From: Actinomadura opuntiae
Lineage (GTDB): Bacteria > Actinomycetota > Actinomycetes > Streptosporangiales > Streptosporangiaceae
Assembly: GCF_030283205.1 (NCBI RefSeq)
Contig: NZ_JASNWF010000008.1
Span: 124,001 to 188,000, forward strand
DNA: 64,000 bases
Direction of reading: 5' to 3'
Under the pieces are notes generated by a model that saw only the letters and a program-made list of their open reading frames with translations, made no database searches and had not been told where the DNA came from. Positions 16,009 through 26,217 of the stretch are shown in pieces. The first letter of the stretch is position 1; each line of letters opens with the position of its first letter. A program made the position numbers and the translations under genes.

Positions 16009-16767
16009 ATGGCAGTCAGCGGAGAACGGCTCGCCGGCAAGGTCGCCGTCATCACCGGCGCGGGCTCGGGCATCGGCCGGTCCATCGCCGTCCTGTTCGC
16101 CGAGCACGGCGCGAAGGTGGTCTGCGCCGACCGCAGCGGGGAGCAGGAGGGCACGGCCGCGGACATCGGCGGCGCGGCCGTCGCGGTGCACGCGGACGTC
16201 TCCGTCGCGGCCGACGTCCGCAGCATGATCGAGACGGCCGGACGGCGCTTCGGGCGGCTCGACGTCCTGTGCAACAACGCGGGCTTCGGCGGCCCCCGCA
16301 AACCCATCGCCGAGCAGGACGAGAGCACCTTCGACGACGTCATAGCGGTGAACCTCAAGGGCGTCTTCCTAGGCATGAAGTACGGGATCGCCGCCATGCT
16401 GCGCACCGGCGGCGGTTCCGTCGTCAACACCGCGTCCTCCGCCGGTCTCGTCGGCTGGAAGGGGCACTCGGTGTACGCCGCGGCGAAGGGCGGCGTCGTG
16501 CAGATGACCAAGAGCGCGGCGCTCGACTACGCCGAGCAGGGCGTGCGGGTCAACGCCATCTGCCCGGGCATGACGTGGACCGGCCTCGCCGGCGCCTCGG
16601 CGGAGAACCCGTCGCCGCCGCCGGACATGCCGATGCGGATCCAGCCGATGAACCGCTGGGGGCTGCCGTCGGAGCTGGCCGCCGCCGCGCTCTTCCTCGC
16701 CGGTGACGAGGCGTCCTTCGTCACCGGCGCGGCCCTTCCCGTGGACGGCGGCTACGTCGCCCGCTGA
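16009..16767 (+). CDS. Short-chain dehydrogenase/reductase (SDR)
   Basis: Predicted 252 aa, classical SDR. NAD(P) motif VITGAGSGIG near residue 14, NNAG, catalytic Ser in NTASSAG, YAAAK (Tyr-x3-Lys), and the C-terminal FVTGAALPVDGGY. The Asp after beta-2 (VCADRS) suggests NAD preference. ATG preceded by GAGGAACCAGAGC. Likely oxidises an alcohol intermediate of the Rieske/OCH-like pathway. Confidence 0.88.
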   Translation: MAVSGERLAGKVAVITGAGSGIGRSIAVLFAEHGAKVVCADRSGEQEGTAADIGGAAVAVHADVSVAADVRSMIETAGRRFGRLDVLCNNAGFGGPRKPIAEQDESTFDDVIAVNLKGVFLGMKYGIAAMLRTGGGSVVNTASSAGLVGWKGHSVYAAAKGGVVQMTKSAALDYAEQGVRVNAICPGMTWTGLAGASAENPSPPPDMPMRIQPMNRWGLPSELAAAALFLAGDEASFVTGAALPVDGGYVAR

Positions 16768-16790
16768 GGTCGGACAGGAGAGGAGGCCGC

Positions 16791-17411
16791 ATGGGCTCTC
16801 GGGCGGGTCGCGGCCCGTACGCGAAGTCGGCGACCGTGCGGCGCCGGGTCGTGGAGGCGTGTGTGGAGGCCTTCGCCCGCACCGGCTTCTACGGCGTGAC
16901 GATGAAGGACGTCGCCAAGCGGGCCGGGATCAGCTACACCGGCCTGCTGCACCACTTCCCTGCCAAGGAGGATCTGCTGCTCGCGGTGCTGGAGTTCCGC
17001 ACCGAGCAGAGCACTCGCCTGCTGGAGGCGGCCGGTGGACGCGACCCCGCCGGACGGCCGCTGGAGGCGCTGCGCGGCATGCTCGCGGTCACGGCCGACA
17101 ACGCGCTGAACCCGGGCCTGCTGGAGTTGCACTGCGTCATCGCCGGTGAGGCGACCTCACCGGACCATCCCGCGCACGCCTACTACACCGACCGCTACCG
17201 CAGCCTCCGCGCGTTCTACACGACCGTCTTCACCGCCTTGGCCGAGCGCGGGGAGCTGCGTTCGCCGCTCGCGCCGGCGACCCTCGCGACCATGACGATC
17301 GCCCTGCGCAACGGCCTGCAGAACCAGTGGCTCCACGACCGCGACGGCGTCGACGTCGAGGGCTCGCTGCGCGCCTTCCTCACCTCGGTGGTGCCCGCCC
17401 TCGCGGAGTGA
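16791..17411 (+). CDS. TetR family transcriptional regulator
   Basis: Predicted 206 aa. DNA-binding domain at about residues 15-62 (RRRVVEACVEAFARTGFYGVTM, then ISYTGLLHHFPAKEDLLLAVL); the C-terminal half is a ligand domain. It follows the SDR gene by 23 bp and may be co-transcribed with it. No copy of the GAGAAT palindrome is found here, so it is not the best candidate for that regulon. Confidence 0.88.
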   Translation: MGSRAGRGPYAKSATVRRRVVEACVEAFARTGFYGVTMKDVAKRAGISYTGLLHHFPAKEDLLLAVLEFRTEQSTRLLEAAGGRDPAGRPLEALRGMLAVTADNALNPGLLELHCVIAGEATSPDHPAHAYYTDRYRSLRAFYTTVFTALAERGELRSPLAPATLATMTIALRNGLQNQWLHDRDGVDVEGSLRAFLTSVVPALAE

Positions 17412-17547
17412 GCCGCGCCCGGCCGCCCCTCGGAGTATGACTGTCGTCTGAGGAGAATGAGCTTCTTGACAAACGAAATTCGTATTGCAACTCTAATTTC
17501 GGCCGCCATGACGCCCGTCACCGGAGCGGCCGGAGGAGGTGCAGTGC
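17412..17547 (+). promoter_or_regulatory. Promoter region of the secreted GH39-like gene
   Basis: Contains a TTGACA box at 17466-17471, a short palindrome ACGAA-A-TTCGT (17473-17483), and an inverted repeat CGAAATT (17474-17480)/AATTTCG (17495-17501). The AT-rich island is distinct from its surroundings and likely carries the promoter and an operator. Confidence 0.5.
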
Positions 17548-19173
17548 ATGGGGAACCTGACAGTGCCGCAGCGAGCGCCCGGCGGACCGCGCGCCGGGCG
17601 GCGCCTCGCGGGAACGCTGCTGCTCGGCGTCCTGGCGGCGGGCACCGCGCTGGTGGGCGCCGAGCCGCCCGCCAGCGCCCACGCGTCCGCCCCGGCGCCC
17701 GCCGCAGCGCCCGCCGCAGCGCCCGCGACGTCGCCCGCCACGGTGTCGGTCGACTTCGGGCACGAGCAGGGCAGCCTGCCGCGCCCGGAGAGGTACAACA
17801 ACTTCGGCAACGTCACCGCATGGCCCCAGCAACGCGGCGATGACGTCGCGTTCCTCAACGAGCAGGGCCTTCACGGCGACATCTACCGCGTGTGGCTCAG
17901 CAGTTCAAACGCGTCCCCGCAGAACGACGTCTTCAACCAGTGCGACCTGGCGACCCGCAAGTGCGACTTCTCCCCGCTCGACGCCTACCTCCGCCAGGCG
18001 AGCGCCGTGTCCGACTCGCTGCTGGTGAACATCAACCCGAGCGGCTTCGTCAAGGGCGAGAGGCCGTTCAAGGACCTCGAACCGATGCTCGAACTCGTCA
18101 TCGGGAACCTGAAGAAGAAGTACCCCCACGTGAAGTACGTCGAGGTCTACAACGAGCCGGACTGGGAGTACTACGGGCAGACGCTCCACGACGGCCACCC
18201 GGCGGACCAGGCCACCCTGCAGCCCGGCGGGCTCTACCGCTTCTATCCGCCGTTCTACGAGGCCGTCGGCAAGGTCAACAAGGCGCTTCACCGTCCCGAC
18301 CGGATCCGGGTCGGCGGTCCGGCGCTGAGCTGGCTGGACCCCAAATGGCTCCGGCCGTTCCTGGACGGCTACGCCGCCGACAGGAACCCCCGCAAGCGCC
18401 TCGACTTCATCTCGTACCACGCCTACCTGAAGTGGGACGACAAGTACCAGGTCCCCACGTTCTACAAGAACGATCTCGGTGTGGTGGCCTCGGACCGCGC
18501 CACGATCCTGGGGTGGCTGAAGGAGAGGCGGCTGTCCAGGCACATCCCGTCCTTCATCACCGAGACCGGCATCTATCCCGGCCCGTCGTTCGACGACCCC
18601 GATCCCAAGAACGACTACATCCGGCAGGCGGCCGGCATGGCCACCTACGGGTACCTGTACTCCAACCAGCCGGACACCCACGTGTTCAACTGGGTCGTCC
18701 GCCACCGGGTCGAGGAGCGCAAGGACCAGCTGGTGACCCGCACCCCCAACGGGCCGGTCCTCGACACCTTCACGCCCTACGGGAACATGATGCTGATGCA
18801 GTCGAAGATGAAGCGGACCCGGGTGTCCGCCGTCTCCGGCGGCCTCAAGGGCGACAACGGCGTGTACGCGATCGCGTCCAAGGACCGCTCGGGCGCGGCG
18901 CTGATGGTCTGGAACTGGCAGCACACCGGCACCGACGCCTACCGCGCGACCATCGACATGTCCCGGCTTCCGGCCGGCCTGCGGCACGGCAAGGTCCGCC
19001 AACGCACGTACCGGATCGACCAGAGCACCAGCAACTACTTCACCGACCCCGCGAAGGCCGGGCTCCAGATGGTCGACGAGAGGACCGTCACGCCCGGCAG
19101 GACCTACGCCCAGAGCATCGACCTCGGCCCCAACGCGATCTACCTCGTCATGCTGGAGCCCGCACGACCGTAA
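17548..19173 (+). CDS. Secreted clan GH-A glycoside hydrolase (GH39-like)
   Basis: Predicted 541 aa. Signal peptide (about residues 18-45, ending PASAHA) and an Ala/Pro linker, then a TIM-barrel. The clan GH-A acid/base is Glu203 in VEVYNEPDWEYY and the nucleophile is Glu339 in FITETGIY; ISYHAYLKW holds the conserved His region. The last 120 residues form a beta-rich accessory domain. These features fit GH39 (xylosidase/iduronidase-like), but the exact specificity is not readable. ATG at 17548 follows GGAGG by eight bases. No sugar genes are adjacent, so it stands alone between two catabolic clusters. Confidence 0.8.
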   Translation: MGNLTVPQRAPGGPRAGRRLAGTLLLGVLAAGTALVGAEPPASAHASAPAPAAAPAAAPATSPATVSVDFGHEQGSLPRPERYNNFGNVTAWPQQRGDDVAFLNEQGLHGDIYRVWLSSSNASPQNDVFNQCDLATRKCDFSPLDAYLRQASAVSDSLLVNINPSGFVKGERPFKDLEPMLELVIGNLKKKYPHVKYVEVYNEPDWEYYGQTLHDGHPADQATLQPGGLYRFYPPFYEAVGKVNKALHRPDRIRVGGPALSWLDPKWLRPFLDGYAADRNPRKRLDFISYHAYLKWDDKYQVPTFYKNDLGVVASDRATILGWLKERRLSRHIPSFITETGIYPGPSFDDPDPKNDYIRQAAGMATYGYLYSNQPDTHVFNWVVRHRVEERKDQLVTRTPNGPVLDTFTPYGNMMLMQSKMKRTRVSAVSGGLKGDNGVYAIASKDRSGAALMVWNWQHTGTDAYRATIDMSRLPAGLRHGKVRQRTYRIDQSTSNYFTDPAKAGLQMVDERTVTPGRTYAQSIDLGPNAIYLVMLEPARP

Positions 19174-19174
19174 T

Positions 19175-20410
19175 GTGAGCCTCATGCCACCGGACAGCGA
19201 TGCGGCATCGGCGTGGGCGGCGAGCGGCGCGGTCCTCCTGTCGGGCCGTCCGGACGGCCCGCCGCTGCTGCCTCCCGGCCGCGCCGCCGCGATGGCCCGC
19301 GACCTGGCCGAACGGTTCGCCGGCAGCACGGGCGCGCCCCGCCTGGACGGGGCGCGCCTGCTGTCCGAGCGCGCCGCCTTCACCGGCCACCGCCAGCGCG
19401 GGCGGGTGTCGCCGGGCGGCGCCTGCCGGCTGCTGCCGACGGCGGACGGCTGGGCGGCGGTGTCCTGCGCCCGCCCGGACGACCCGGCGCTCCTCGGCGC
19501 GCTGGCCTGCGCGGACGTCGGCGGCGACCCGTGGCCGGCGGTCGCGTCCTGGCTGCGCGGCCACACCGGCGCCGAACTGGCCGAACGGGCGGCGCTCCTC
19601 GGCGTCGCCGCCGCGCCGGTGCGCGTGCCGGCGGACGGCTCCCGCGTCCCGGTGCCCGCGTCGCCCCGTCCGGTGAAGGGGGCGCTGGTGGTCGACTTCA
19701 GCGCGCTGTGGGCGGGGCCGCTGTGCGCGCACCTGCTCGGCCTGGCCGGGGCCCGCGTCGTCAAGGTCGAGACGCCGGCCCGCCCGGACGGCGCGCGCCG
19801 CGGCGACCCCGGCTTCTACCGGCTCCTGCACGCCGGGCACCGCTCCGTCGTGCTGGACCCGGCGGTTCCGGCGGGCCGCCGGGCGATGGCGGCGCTGGTG
19901 GAGGCGGCCGACATCGTCATCGAGGCGTCCCGCCCGCGCGCCCTCGCCCGCTTCGGGCTGGACGCGGGGGCCGCCGTCGCCGCCGGGACGACCTGGGTCT
20001 CGATCACCGCGGACGGCCGCGCGTCCGACCGCGTCGGCTTCGGTGATGACGTGGCGGCGGGCGCCGGGCTGGTCTGCCGCGACGCCGACCTGTCCCCGCT
20101 GTTCTGCGGCGACGCGATCGCCGATCCGCTGACCGGGCTCACCGCCGCGGTGCTGGCCGCGACCGCGCCGCCGGGACGCGGCGTGCTCTGGGAGGTGCCG
20201 ATGTCCGGTGTCGTCGCGGCGACCCTCGATACGGGCCCGCCGTCCCCCAGTCTCCCGGCAATCCCGCGCGGCGACGGCTGGGCCGTCGACACCGGCTCCT
20301 GCGTCGTCCCCGTCGCCGTTCCCCGCCGGCGCGAGCCGGACGGCGACGCACCGGCCATGGGCGCCGACACCGAAGACGTCCTGCGCGAGCTGGGGATACC
20401 TCTCCCGTGA
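19175..20410 (+). CDS. CaiB/BaiF-type CoA-transferase with rearranged domain order
   Basis: Predicted 411 aa, GTG start. The usual N-terminal signature (ALVVDFSALWAGPLCAHLLGLAGARVVKVE) is not at the start but near residue 170, and the catalytic-Asp segment CGDAIADPLTGL lies near residue 310. The first 160 residues instead look like the C-terminal portion of the family (DGWAAVSCARPDDPALLGAL, then LAERAALLGVAAAPVRVP). It therefore looks circularly permuted, or like a two-copy protein that lost its outer halves. It overlaps the next gene by GTGA. Catalytic activity is uncertain; the substrate is probably a carboxylic acid from the same cluster. Confidence 0.7.
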   Translation: MSLMPPDSDAASAWAASGAVLLSGRPDGPPLLPPGRAAAMARDLAERFAGSTGAPRLDGARLLSERAAFTGHRQRGRVSPGGACRLLPTADGWAAVSCARPDDPALLGALACADVGGDPWPAVASWLRGHTGAELAERAALLGVAAAPVRVPADGSRVPVPASPRPVKGALVVDFSALWAGPLCAHLLGLAGARVVKVETPARPDGARRGDPGFYRLLHAGHRSVVLDPAVPAGRRAMAALVEAADIVIEASRPRALARFGLDAGAAVAAGTTWVSITADGRASDRVGFGDDVAAGAGLVCRDADLSPLFCGDAIADPLTGLTAAVLAATAPPGRGVLWEVPMSGVVAATLDTGPPSPSLPAIPRGDGWAVDTGSCVVPVAVPRRREPDGDAPAMGADTEDVLRELGIPLP

Positions 20411-21813
20411 GCGCGCTGCTGTTCCGCGATGCCGAGATCGCCGGGCGGGAGCGGACGCACGTCCGCGTCGCTGGCGAGCTGATCGCGGAGGTCGGCCCGC
20501 ACCTGACGCCCGGCCGCGGGGAAGAGGTGGTCGAGTGCCGGGGAGGCGCGCTGCTCCCCGGCCTGTGGGATCACCACGTGCATCTGCACGCCATGTGGGC
20601 GTCGAAGCGGTCCGTCCGTTGCGGGCCACCGGAGGTCGAGGGACGTGACGCCCTAGCAGCGGCGCTGCGCGCGGCGGTGCCCGACGAGCACGGATGGGTG
20701 CGCGGCGTCGGCTACGCCGAGAGCGTCGCGGGTGACCTGGACGCGGCCCGGCTCGACGCGCTGCGCGCCGATCTGCCCGTGCGGATCCAGCACCGCAGCG
20801 GCGCGCTCTGGATGCTCAACTCCGCGGCGATGCGCGAGGCGGACCTGGCCTCGGCCGGGCATCCCGGCATCGAGCGCGGCGCGGACGGCTCCCCCACCGG
20901 ACGGCTGTGGCGGGCCGACGACTGGCTCCGGACCCGGCTCCCGCCCGCGCGCCCGCCGGACCTGGGCCTCGTCGGACGCGACCTGGCGCGATACGGGATC
21001 ACCGGGGTCACCGACGCCACTCCCGACCTCACCGGCGGCGCGCTCGCCGCGTTCGAGCAGGGAGCGCTTCCCCAGCGCGTCCACCTTCTGGGCGTGCCCT
21101 TGGACACGCGGGGCCCCCTCCATCCGAGGGTGAGCACCGGCCCCTACAAGATCGTCCTCGCCGACTCGGGGCTGCCGTCGCTGGACGACCTGACCGGCCG
21201 CGTCCGGCTGGCCCACGAGCGGGGGCGCGCCGTGGCCGTGCACTGCGTCACCCGCGAGTCGCTGCTGCTCCTCCTCGCCGCGCTCGACGCGGCCGGGGTC
21301 CGCGACGGCGACCGGATCGAGCACGCCGCGCTCGTCCCCGCCGAGACGATCGGCGAGCTGGCCCGGCTCGGCCTGCGGGTGGTGACGCAGCCCGGTTTCC
21401 TCGCCGACCGCGGCGACGACTACCTGCGCGACGTCCCGGCAGACGACCACGGCGACCTGTACCGCTGCCGGAGCCTGGCCGACGCGGGCGTGCCGGTGGG
21501 GCTGTCGAGCGACGCGCCCTACGGCCCGCTCGATCCCTGGACGGTCATCGCCGCCGCCGCGCACCGCCGCACCCGGTCCGGCGCGGTCGTCGGAGCGGGC
21601 GAGGCCATCCCGGCGCGCGCCGCGCTGCGGTCCTACCTGTCGGAGCCCGGCGATCCGGGCGGGCGCGTCCGGCGCGTCCGTCCCGGAGCGGCCGCTGATC
21701 TCGTCCTGCTCCACGTGCCGCTCGCCGAGGCGCTGCGCGCCCCGGACGCGCGCGCCGTCCGCCGCACCGTCATCGCCGCCGACGGGAGTCAGGGCAGCGG
21801 GGCCGGCACGTAG
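20407..21813 (+). CDS. YtcJ-like amidohydrolase (Amidohydro_3)
   Basis: Predicted 468 aa. Metal-binding PGLWDHHVHLH near residue 50, then AVHCVTRES, RIEHAALVP and a late SSDAPYG, the order of metal ligands in the Amidohydro_3/YtcJ group. The C-terminal VRPGAAADLVLL is the usual composite-domain strand. Starts at a GTG inside the CoA-transferase stop (GTGA), so the two are coupled. Its 3' end overlaps the convergent SDR gene by 25 bp. Substrate unknown. Confidence 0.85.
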   Translation: MSALLFRDAEIAGRERTHVRVAGELIAEVGPHLTPGRGEEVVECRGGALLPGLWDHHVHLHAMWASKRSVRCGPPEVEGRDALAAALRAAVPDEHGWVRGVGYAESVAGDLDAARLDALRADLPVRIQHRSGALWMLNSAAMREADLASAGHPGIERGADGSPTGRLWRADDWLRTRLPPARPPDLGLVGRDLARYGITGVTDATPDLTGGALAAFEQGALPQRVHLLGVPLDTRGPLHPRVSTGPYKIVLADSGLPSLDDLTGRVRLAHERGRAVAVHCVTRESLLLLLAALDAAGVRDGDRIEHAALVPAETIGELARLGLRVVTQPGFLADRGDDYLRDVPADDHGDLYRCRSLADAGVPVGLSSDAPYGPLDPWTVIAAAAHRRTRSGAVVGAGEAIPARAALRSYLSEPGDPGGRVRRVRPGAAADLVLLHVPLAEALRAPDARAVRRTVIAADGSQGSGAGT

Positions 21814-22499
21814 CGGGCGGTCGGCCGACCGGGGCGCAGGACCAGTTCGGTGCCGGGCTCGCCGTCGCGGAGGACGTCGGCGACTGCGGCGGCGACCTCG
21901 TCGGCGGAGAGCAGCGGAATGCCCGCCGCCTGGAACCGGTCGCGGGCTCCCGCGACGAGCGGGGTGTCGACGAGGCCCGGGCACACGGCGCTGAGGCGGA
22001 TCCCCTCCTTCGACAGCGGGCCGGACATCGCGCGGACCAGCCCGATGACGGCGTGCTTGGTCATGGTGTAGATCGGGTCCTGCTCGGTGCCCTGGAGCGC
22101 GGCGAGCGAGGCGGTGACCACGATGGACCCGCCGCCGTTCTCGCGCATGACGGGGAGCGCGGCGCGCAGCCCGTAGACGACGGAGTGCTGGTTGACGCCG
22201 ACGACCGCCTGGTACCGGCCGAGGTCCAGGGTGGCCGGGTCCTTGTCCGCGGAGTTGGTGCCCGCGTTGAGGACCAGCAGGTCCACCCGGTCGCCCGCGG
22301 CCCGCACCGCCCGCGCGGACAGCTCGGGATCGGTCAGGTCGCCGACCACCGCGCTCCCGCCGACCGAGGCGGCCACGTCCTCCACCGCGGGGTTGCGGTC
22401 CACCAGCACGCAGCGCGCCCCGGACGCGGCGAGCCGCCGGGCGACCGCCGCGCCGATCCCGCCCGCCGCGCCGGTGATGACCGCGGTCTCGCCCGTCAT
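21789..22499 (-). CDS. Short-chain dehydrogenase/reductase
   Basis: Predicted 236 aa. VITGAAGGIG cofactor motif, NAGT, VTASLA and YTMTK (Tyr-x3-Lys). The Asp in VLVDRN favours NAD. I use the ATG at 22499, which has AAGGAG four bases upstream, rather than an ATG six codons earlier. It follows the DoxX gene by 31 bp on the same strand. Confidence 0.85.
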   Translation of the reverse strand: MTGETAVITGAAGGIGAAVARRLAASGARCVLVDRNPAVEDVAASVGGSAVVGDLTDPELSARAVRAAGDRVDLLVLNAGTNSADKDPATLDLGRYQAVVGVNQHSVVYGLRAALPVMRENGGGSIVVTASLAALQGTEQDPIYTMTKHAVIGLVRAMSGPLSKEGIRLSAVCPGLVDTPLVAGARDRFQAAGIPLLSADEVAAAVADVLRDGEPGTELVLRPGRPTARYVPAPLP

Positions 22500-22530
22500 G
22501 TCGCTCCTTGTTCGCATGGTCGGGAACGCC

Positions 22531-23064
22531 CTAGCCGCGCTGCTCCTCCGGCGTGCGGGCGGGACGCCAGAAGGCGGCCAGCAGGAGCGCGGCGCCGAGG
22601 CCGCCCGCGAGCGCGGCGACGGCGAGGCCCGTCCAGCCGGACAGGTCGTCGGCGATCCCGAGCGCGCGGTCGAGCGACACCGTCCCGCCGCCCAGGGCGC
22701 CGAGCCCGCACGCCACCATGATGATCATGACGACGTACTCGTAGCCCTGGCCGGGCCGGAAGATGAAGAAGCCGTTGCGCAGGTGGGCGGTGACGAGGGC
22801 GACCGCCATCGTGCCGACCGCCCCGGCGGCGGCGAGCGGGGTGAGCAGCCCGAGCAGCAGCAGGACGCCGGCGCCGAGTTCGGTGCCGGTCGCCATCAGG
22901 GCGTGCAGCCGTCCCGGGCGCAGGCCCATGGAGTCGAACCAGCCCGCCGTGCCCGCGATCCTGCCGCCGCCGAACGCGTGGTTCCAGCCGTGCGCGATCA
23001 GCGTGCCGCCGATGGAGACGCGGAGGACGAGTGAGGCGATGTCGACGGCGGTGCCGGTTGCCAT
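22531..23064 (-). CDS. DoxX-family membrane protein
   Basis: Predicted 177 aa with four transmembrane helices. The first carries the DoxX-type LRVSIGGTLIAHGWNHAFGG; later helices include GAGVLLLLGLLTPLAAAGAV and GLAVAALAGGLGAALLLAAF. DoxX proteins associate with quinone-linked redox enzymes. AAGGGA precedes the ATG. Located 70 bp downstream of the aldehyde dehydrogenase gene and probably co-transcribed from the operator at 24640. Confidence 0.82.
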   Translation of the reverse strand: MATGTAVDIASLVLRVSIGGTLIAHGWNHAFGGGRIAGTAGWFDSMGLRPGRLHALMATGTELGAGVLLLLGLLTPLAAAGAVGTMAVALVTAHLRNGFFIFRPGQGYEYVVMIIMVACGLGALGGGTVSLDRALGIADDLSGWTGLAVAALAGGLGAALLLAAFWRPARTPEEQRG

Positions 23065-23134
23065 GCGGGGTTCCCTTCGCTCGGCGCCGGCACGGCGATG
23101 CGCGGCCGGCTGTTGGACACGTCACACTTCCCGG

Positions 23135-24622
<1,488 letters not shown>

Positions 24623-24639
24623 CCCCGCCTCCTCGCTGT

Positions 24640-24654
24640 GGAAATCTGATTCTC
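24640..24654. promoter_or_regulatory. Regulon box GGAAAT-CTG-ATTCTC
   Basis: One arm is exact (ATTCTC), the other degenerate (GGAAAT). Eighteen bp upstream of aldehyde dehydrogenase 1. A further GAGAAC half site follows at 24661. Confidence 0.65.
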
Positions 24655-24713
24655 CTGTAGGAGAACAGGAACTTCAAGGCGTCGCCTGCCGGGCTTCCGG
24701 GGCGGCCACCGAG

Positions 24714-24728
24714 GAGAGTATTGTTCTC
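24714..24728. promoter_or_regulatory. Regulon box GAGAGT-ATT-GTTCTC
   Basis: Near palindrome with 3-bp spacer, between divergent aldehyde dehydrogenase 1 and P450-1. A weaker look-alike (GATAAG-AAA-GTTCTA) follows at 24735-24749. Confidence 0.6.
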
Positions 24729-24788
24729 GTAATTGATAAGAAAGTTCTACCCCCGTGGATCGCCCGCCGCCTCAGAGAGGACGACGTC

Positions 24789-26147
24789 GTGAGCGTGGAC
24801 GACGAGGCTCGCAAGAAGAACCGCTACCAGTTCGACCGGCACACCCCCGAGTACCGCCGGCAGTTCACGTCGATCACCCATGAGATGCACCAGAAGTGCC
24901 CGATCGCCTGGTCGGACACCTACGACGGGCACTGGGTCGCCGCCGGCGCCGCCGAGGTGTTCGAGCTCGCCCGGTCCGCCGACAAGCTGTCGAACGACCA
25001 CGACGTGAAGGGCGAGCGCCGCGGCTACAAGGGCATCACCATCCCGACCCTCGATCCGCCGCCCCCGGTCCGGGGCGGCTTCCTGGAGATGGACCCGCCC
25101 GAGCAGCGCCACTACCGCCAGGCGCTGAACCCGTACCTGTCCCCCGCCGCCGTGCAGCGCTGGATCCCGTTCGTCGACGAGGTCGTGCGCGCCTGCCTGG
25201 ACGAGAAGGCCGAGAGCGGGAGGATCGACTTCGTCGACGACCTGGCCAACGTCGTGCCCGCCGTGCTCACGCTGGCGATGCTCGGCGTGCCGGTGAAGAA
25301 GTGGGCGGTCTACAGCGAGCCGACGCACGCCTCGGTGTACACGCCGCACAACTCGCCGGAGCTGCCGCGGGTCCGCGAGCAGCAGCTGGCCCTGTACCGG
25401 GACCTGGCCGGCCAGGTGGCCGCGATCCGCGAGAACCCGCGTCCCGGCATGATCGACGCGCTGGTGCGCGCCGAGATCAACGGCGCGCGCCCGGACGACC
25501 TGGAGCTGCTCGGGGTGCTCGGGCTGATCATCGGCGGCGGCTTCGACACCACGACGGCGCTGACCGCGCACGCGCTGGAGTGGCTGTCGGAGCACCCGGA
25601 CGAGCGGGCGCGGCTGTCGCGCGAGCGCGACGCGCTCCTGGACCCGGCCACCGAGGAGTTCCTGCGCTACTTCACCCCCGCCCCCGGGGACGCGCGGACC
25701 TTCTCCGAGGACTGCGAGATCGCCGGTACCCGGTTCAGGGAGGGCGAGCGCGTCTGGCTGTCCTGGGCGATGGCCAACCGCGACCCGTCGGTGTTCAGCG
25801 ACCCGGACCGGATCGACCTCGAGCGGTCGGGCAACCGGCACCACTCCTTCGGCCTCGGCATCCACCGCTGCATCGGCTCCAACGTCGCGCGCACCGTCTT
25901 CAAGCGCATGCTCGTCCAGGTGCTGGACCGCATGCCCGGCTACCACTGCGACCCGGAGGGCGCCGTCCACTACGAGACCATCGGCGTCATCCAGGGCATG
26001 CGCCACCTGCCGGCGACGTTCGACCCGCACCCGCCGCTCGGCCCCGGCCTCGACGAGACCCTCGACATCCTGCAGAAGGCGTGCGACGAGCAGCGGCTCG
26101 CCGAACCCGTCACGCGGCGCAAGGCCGCCGCGAAGATCACCCGCTGA
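24789..26147 (+). CDS. Cytochrome P450, copy 1
   Basis: Predicted 452 aa, soluble bacterial P450. Heme loop HSFGLGIHRCIG with Cys361; K-helix ExxR at Glu290-Arg293; I-helix GGGFDTTT around residues 249-256, with Asp-Thr-Thr giving the oxygen-activating pair. GTG start. It has a 30-residue C-terminal extension with basic residues. Divergent from aldehyde dehydrogenase 1, sharing two regulon boxes. Together they could oxidise a methyl or hydroxymethyl group to the acid. Confidence 0.92.
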   Translation: MSVDDEARKKNRYQFDRHTPEYRRQFTSITHEMHQKCPIAWSDTYDGHWVAAGAAEVFELARSADKLSNDHDVKGERRGYKGITIPTLDPPPPVRGGFLEMDPPEQRHYRQALNPYLSPAAVQRWIPFVDEVVRACLDEKAESGRIDFVDDLANVVPAVLTLAMLGVPVKKWAVYSEPTHASVYTPHNSPELPRVREQQLALYRDLAGQVAAIRENPRPGMIDALVRAEINGARPDDLELLGVLGLIIGGGFDTTTALTAHALEWLSEHPDERARLSRERDALLDPATEEFLRYFTPAPGDARTFSEDCEIAGTRFREGERVWLSWAMANRDPSVFSDPDRIDLERSGNRHHSFGLGIHRCIGSNVARTVFKRMLVQVLDRMPGYHCDPEGAVHYETIGVIQGMRHLPATFDPHPPLGPGLDETLDILQKACDEQRLAEPVTRRKAAAKITR

Positions 26148-26156
26148 CCGCGACGA

Positions 26157-26200
26157 CGAACGGAGGGGCCCGGCCTGATCTGGCCGGGCCCCTCCGTTCG
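26157..26200. terminator. Bidirectional hairpin terminator
   Basis: Perfect 19-bp stem: left arm 26157-26175, right arm 26182-26200, six-base loop TGATCT. It sits between the convergent P450-1 and aldehyde dehydrogenase 2 genes and would serve both. Confidence 0.85.
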
Positions 26201-26217
26201 CGGCGGCGCCCTCTCCG

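Noticed and set aside
15403..16767. Continuous open frame from within PaaX into the SDR gene
   Set aside because: The first part is an out-of-frame Arg-rich shadow of paaX; the SDR has its own start at 16009 with a ribosome site.
17453..17467. GAGAAT-GAG-CTTCTT in the GH39-like promoter as another regulon box
   Set aside because: Only one arm matches well, it is 7 kb from the nearest true box, and the glycosidase is functionally unrelated; chance is likely.
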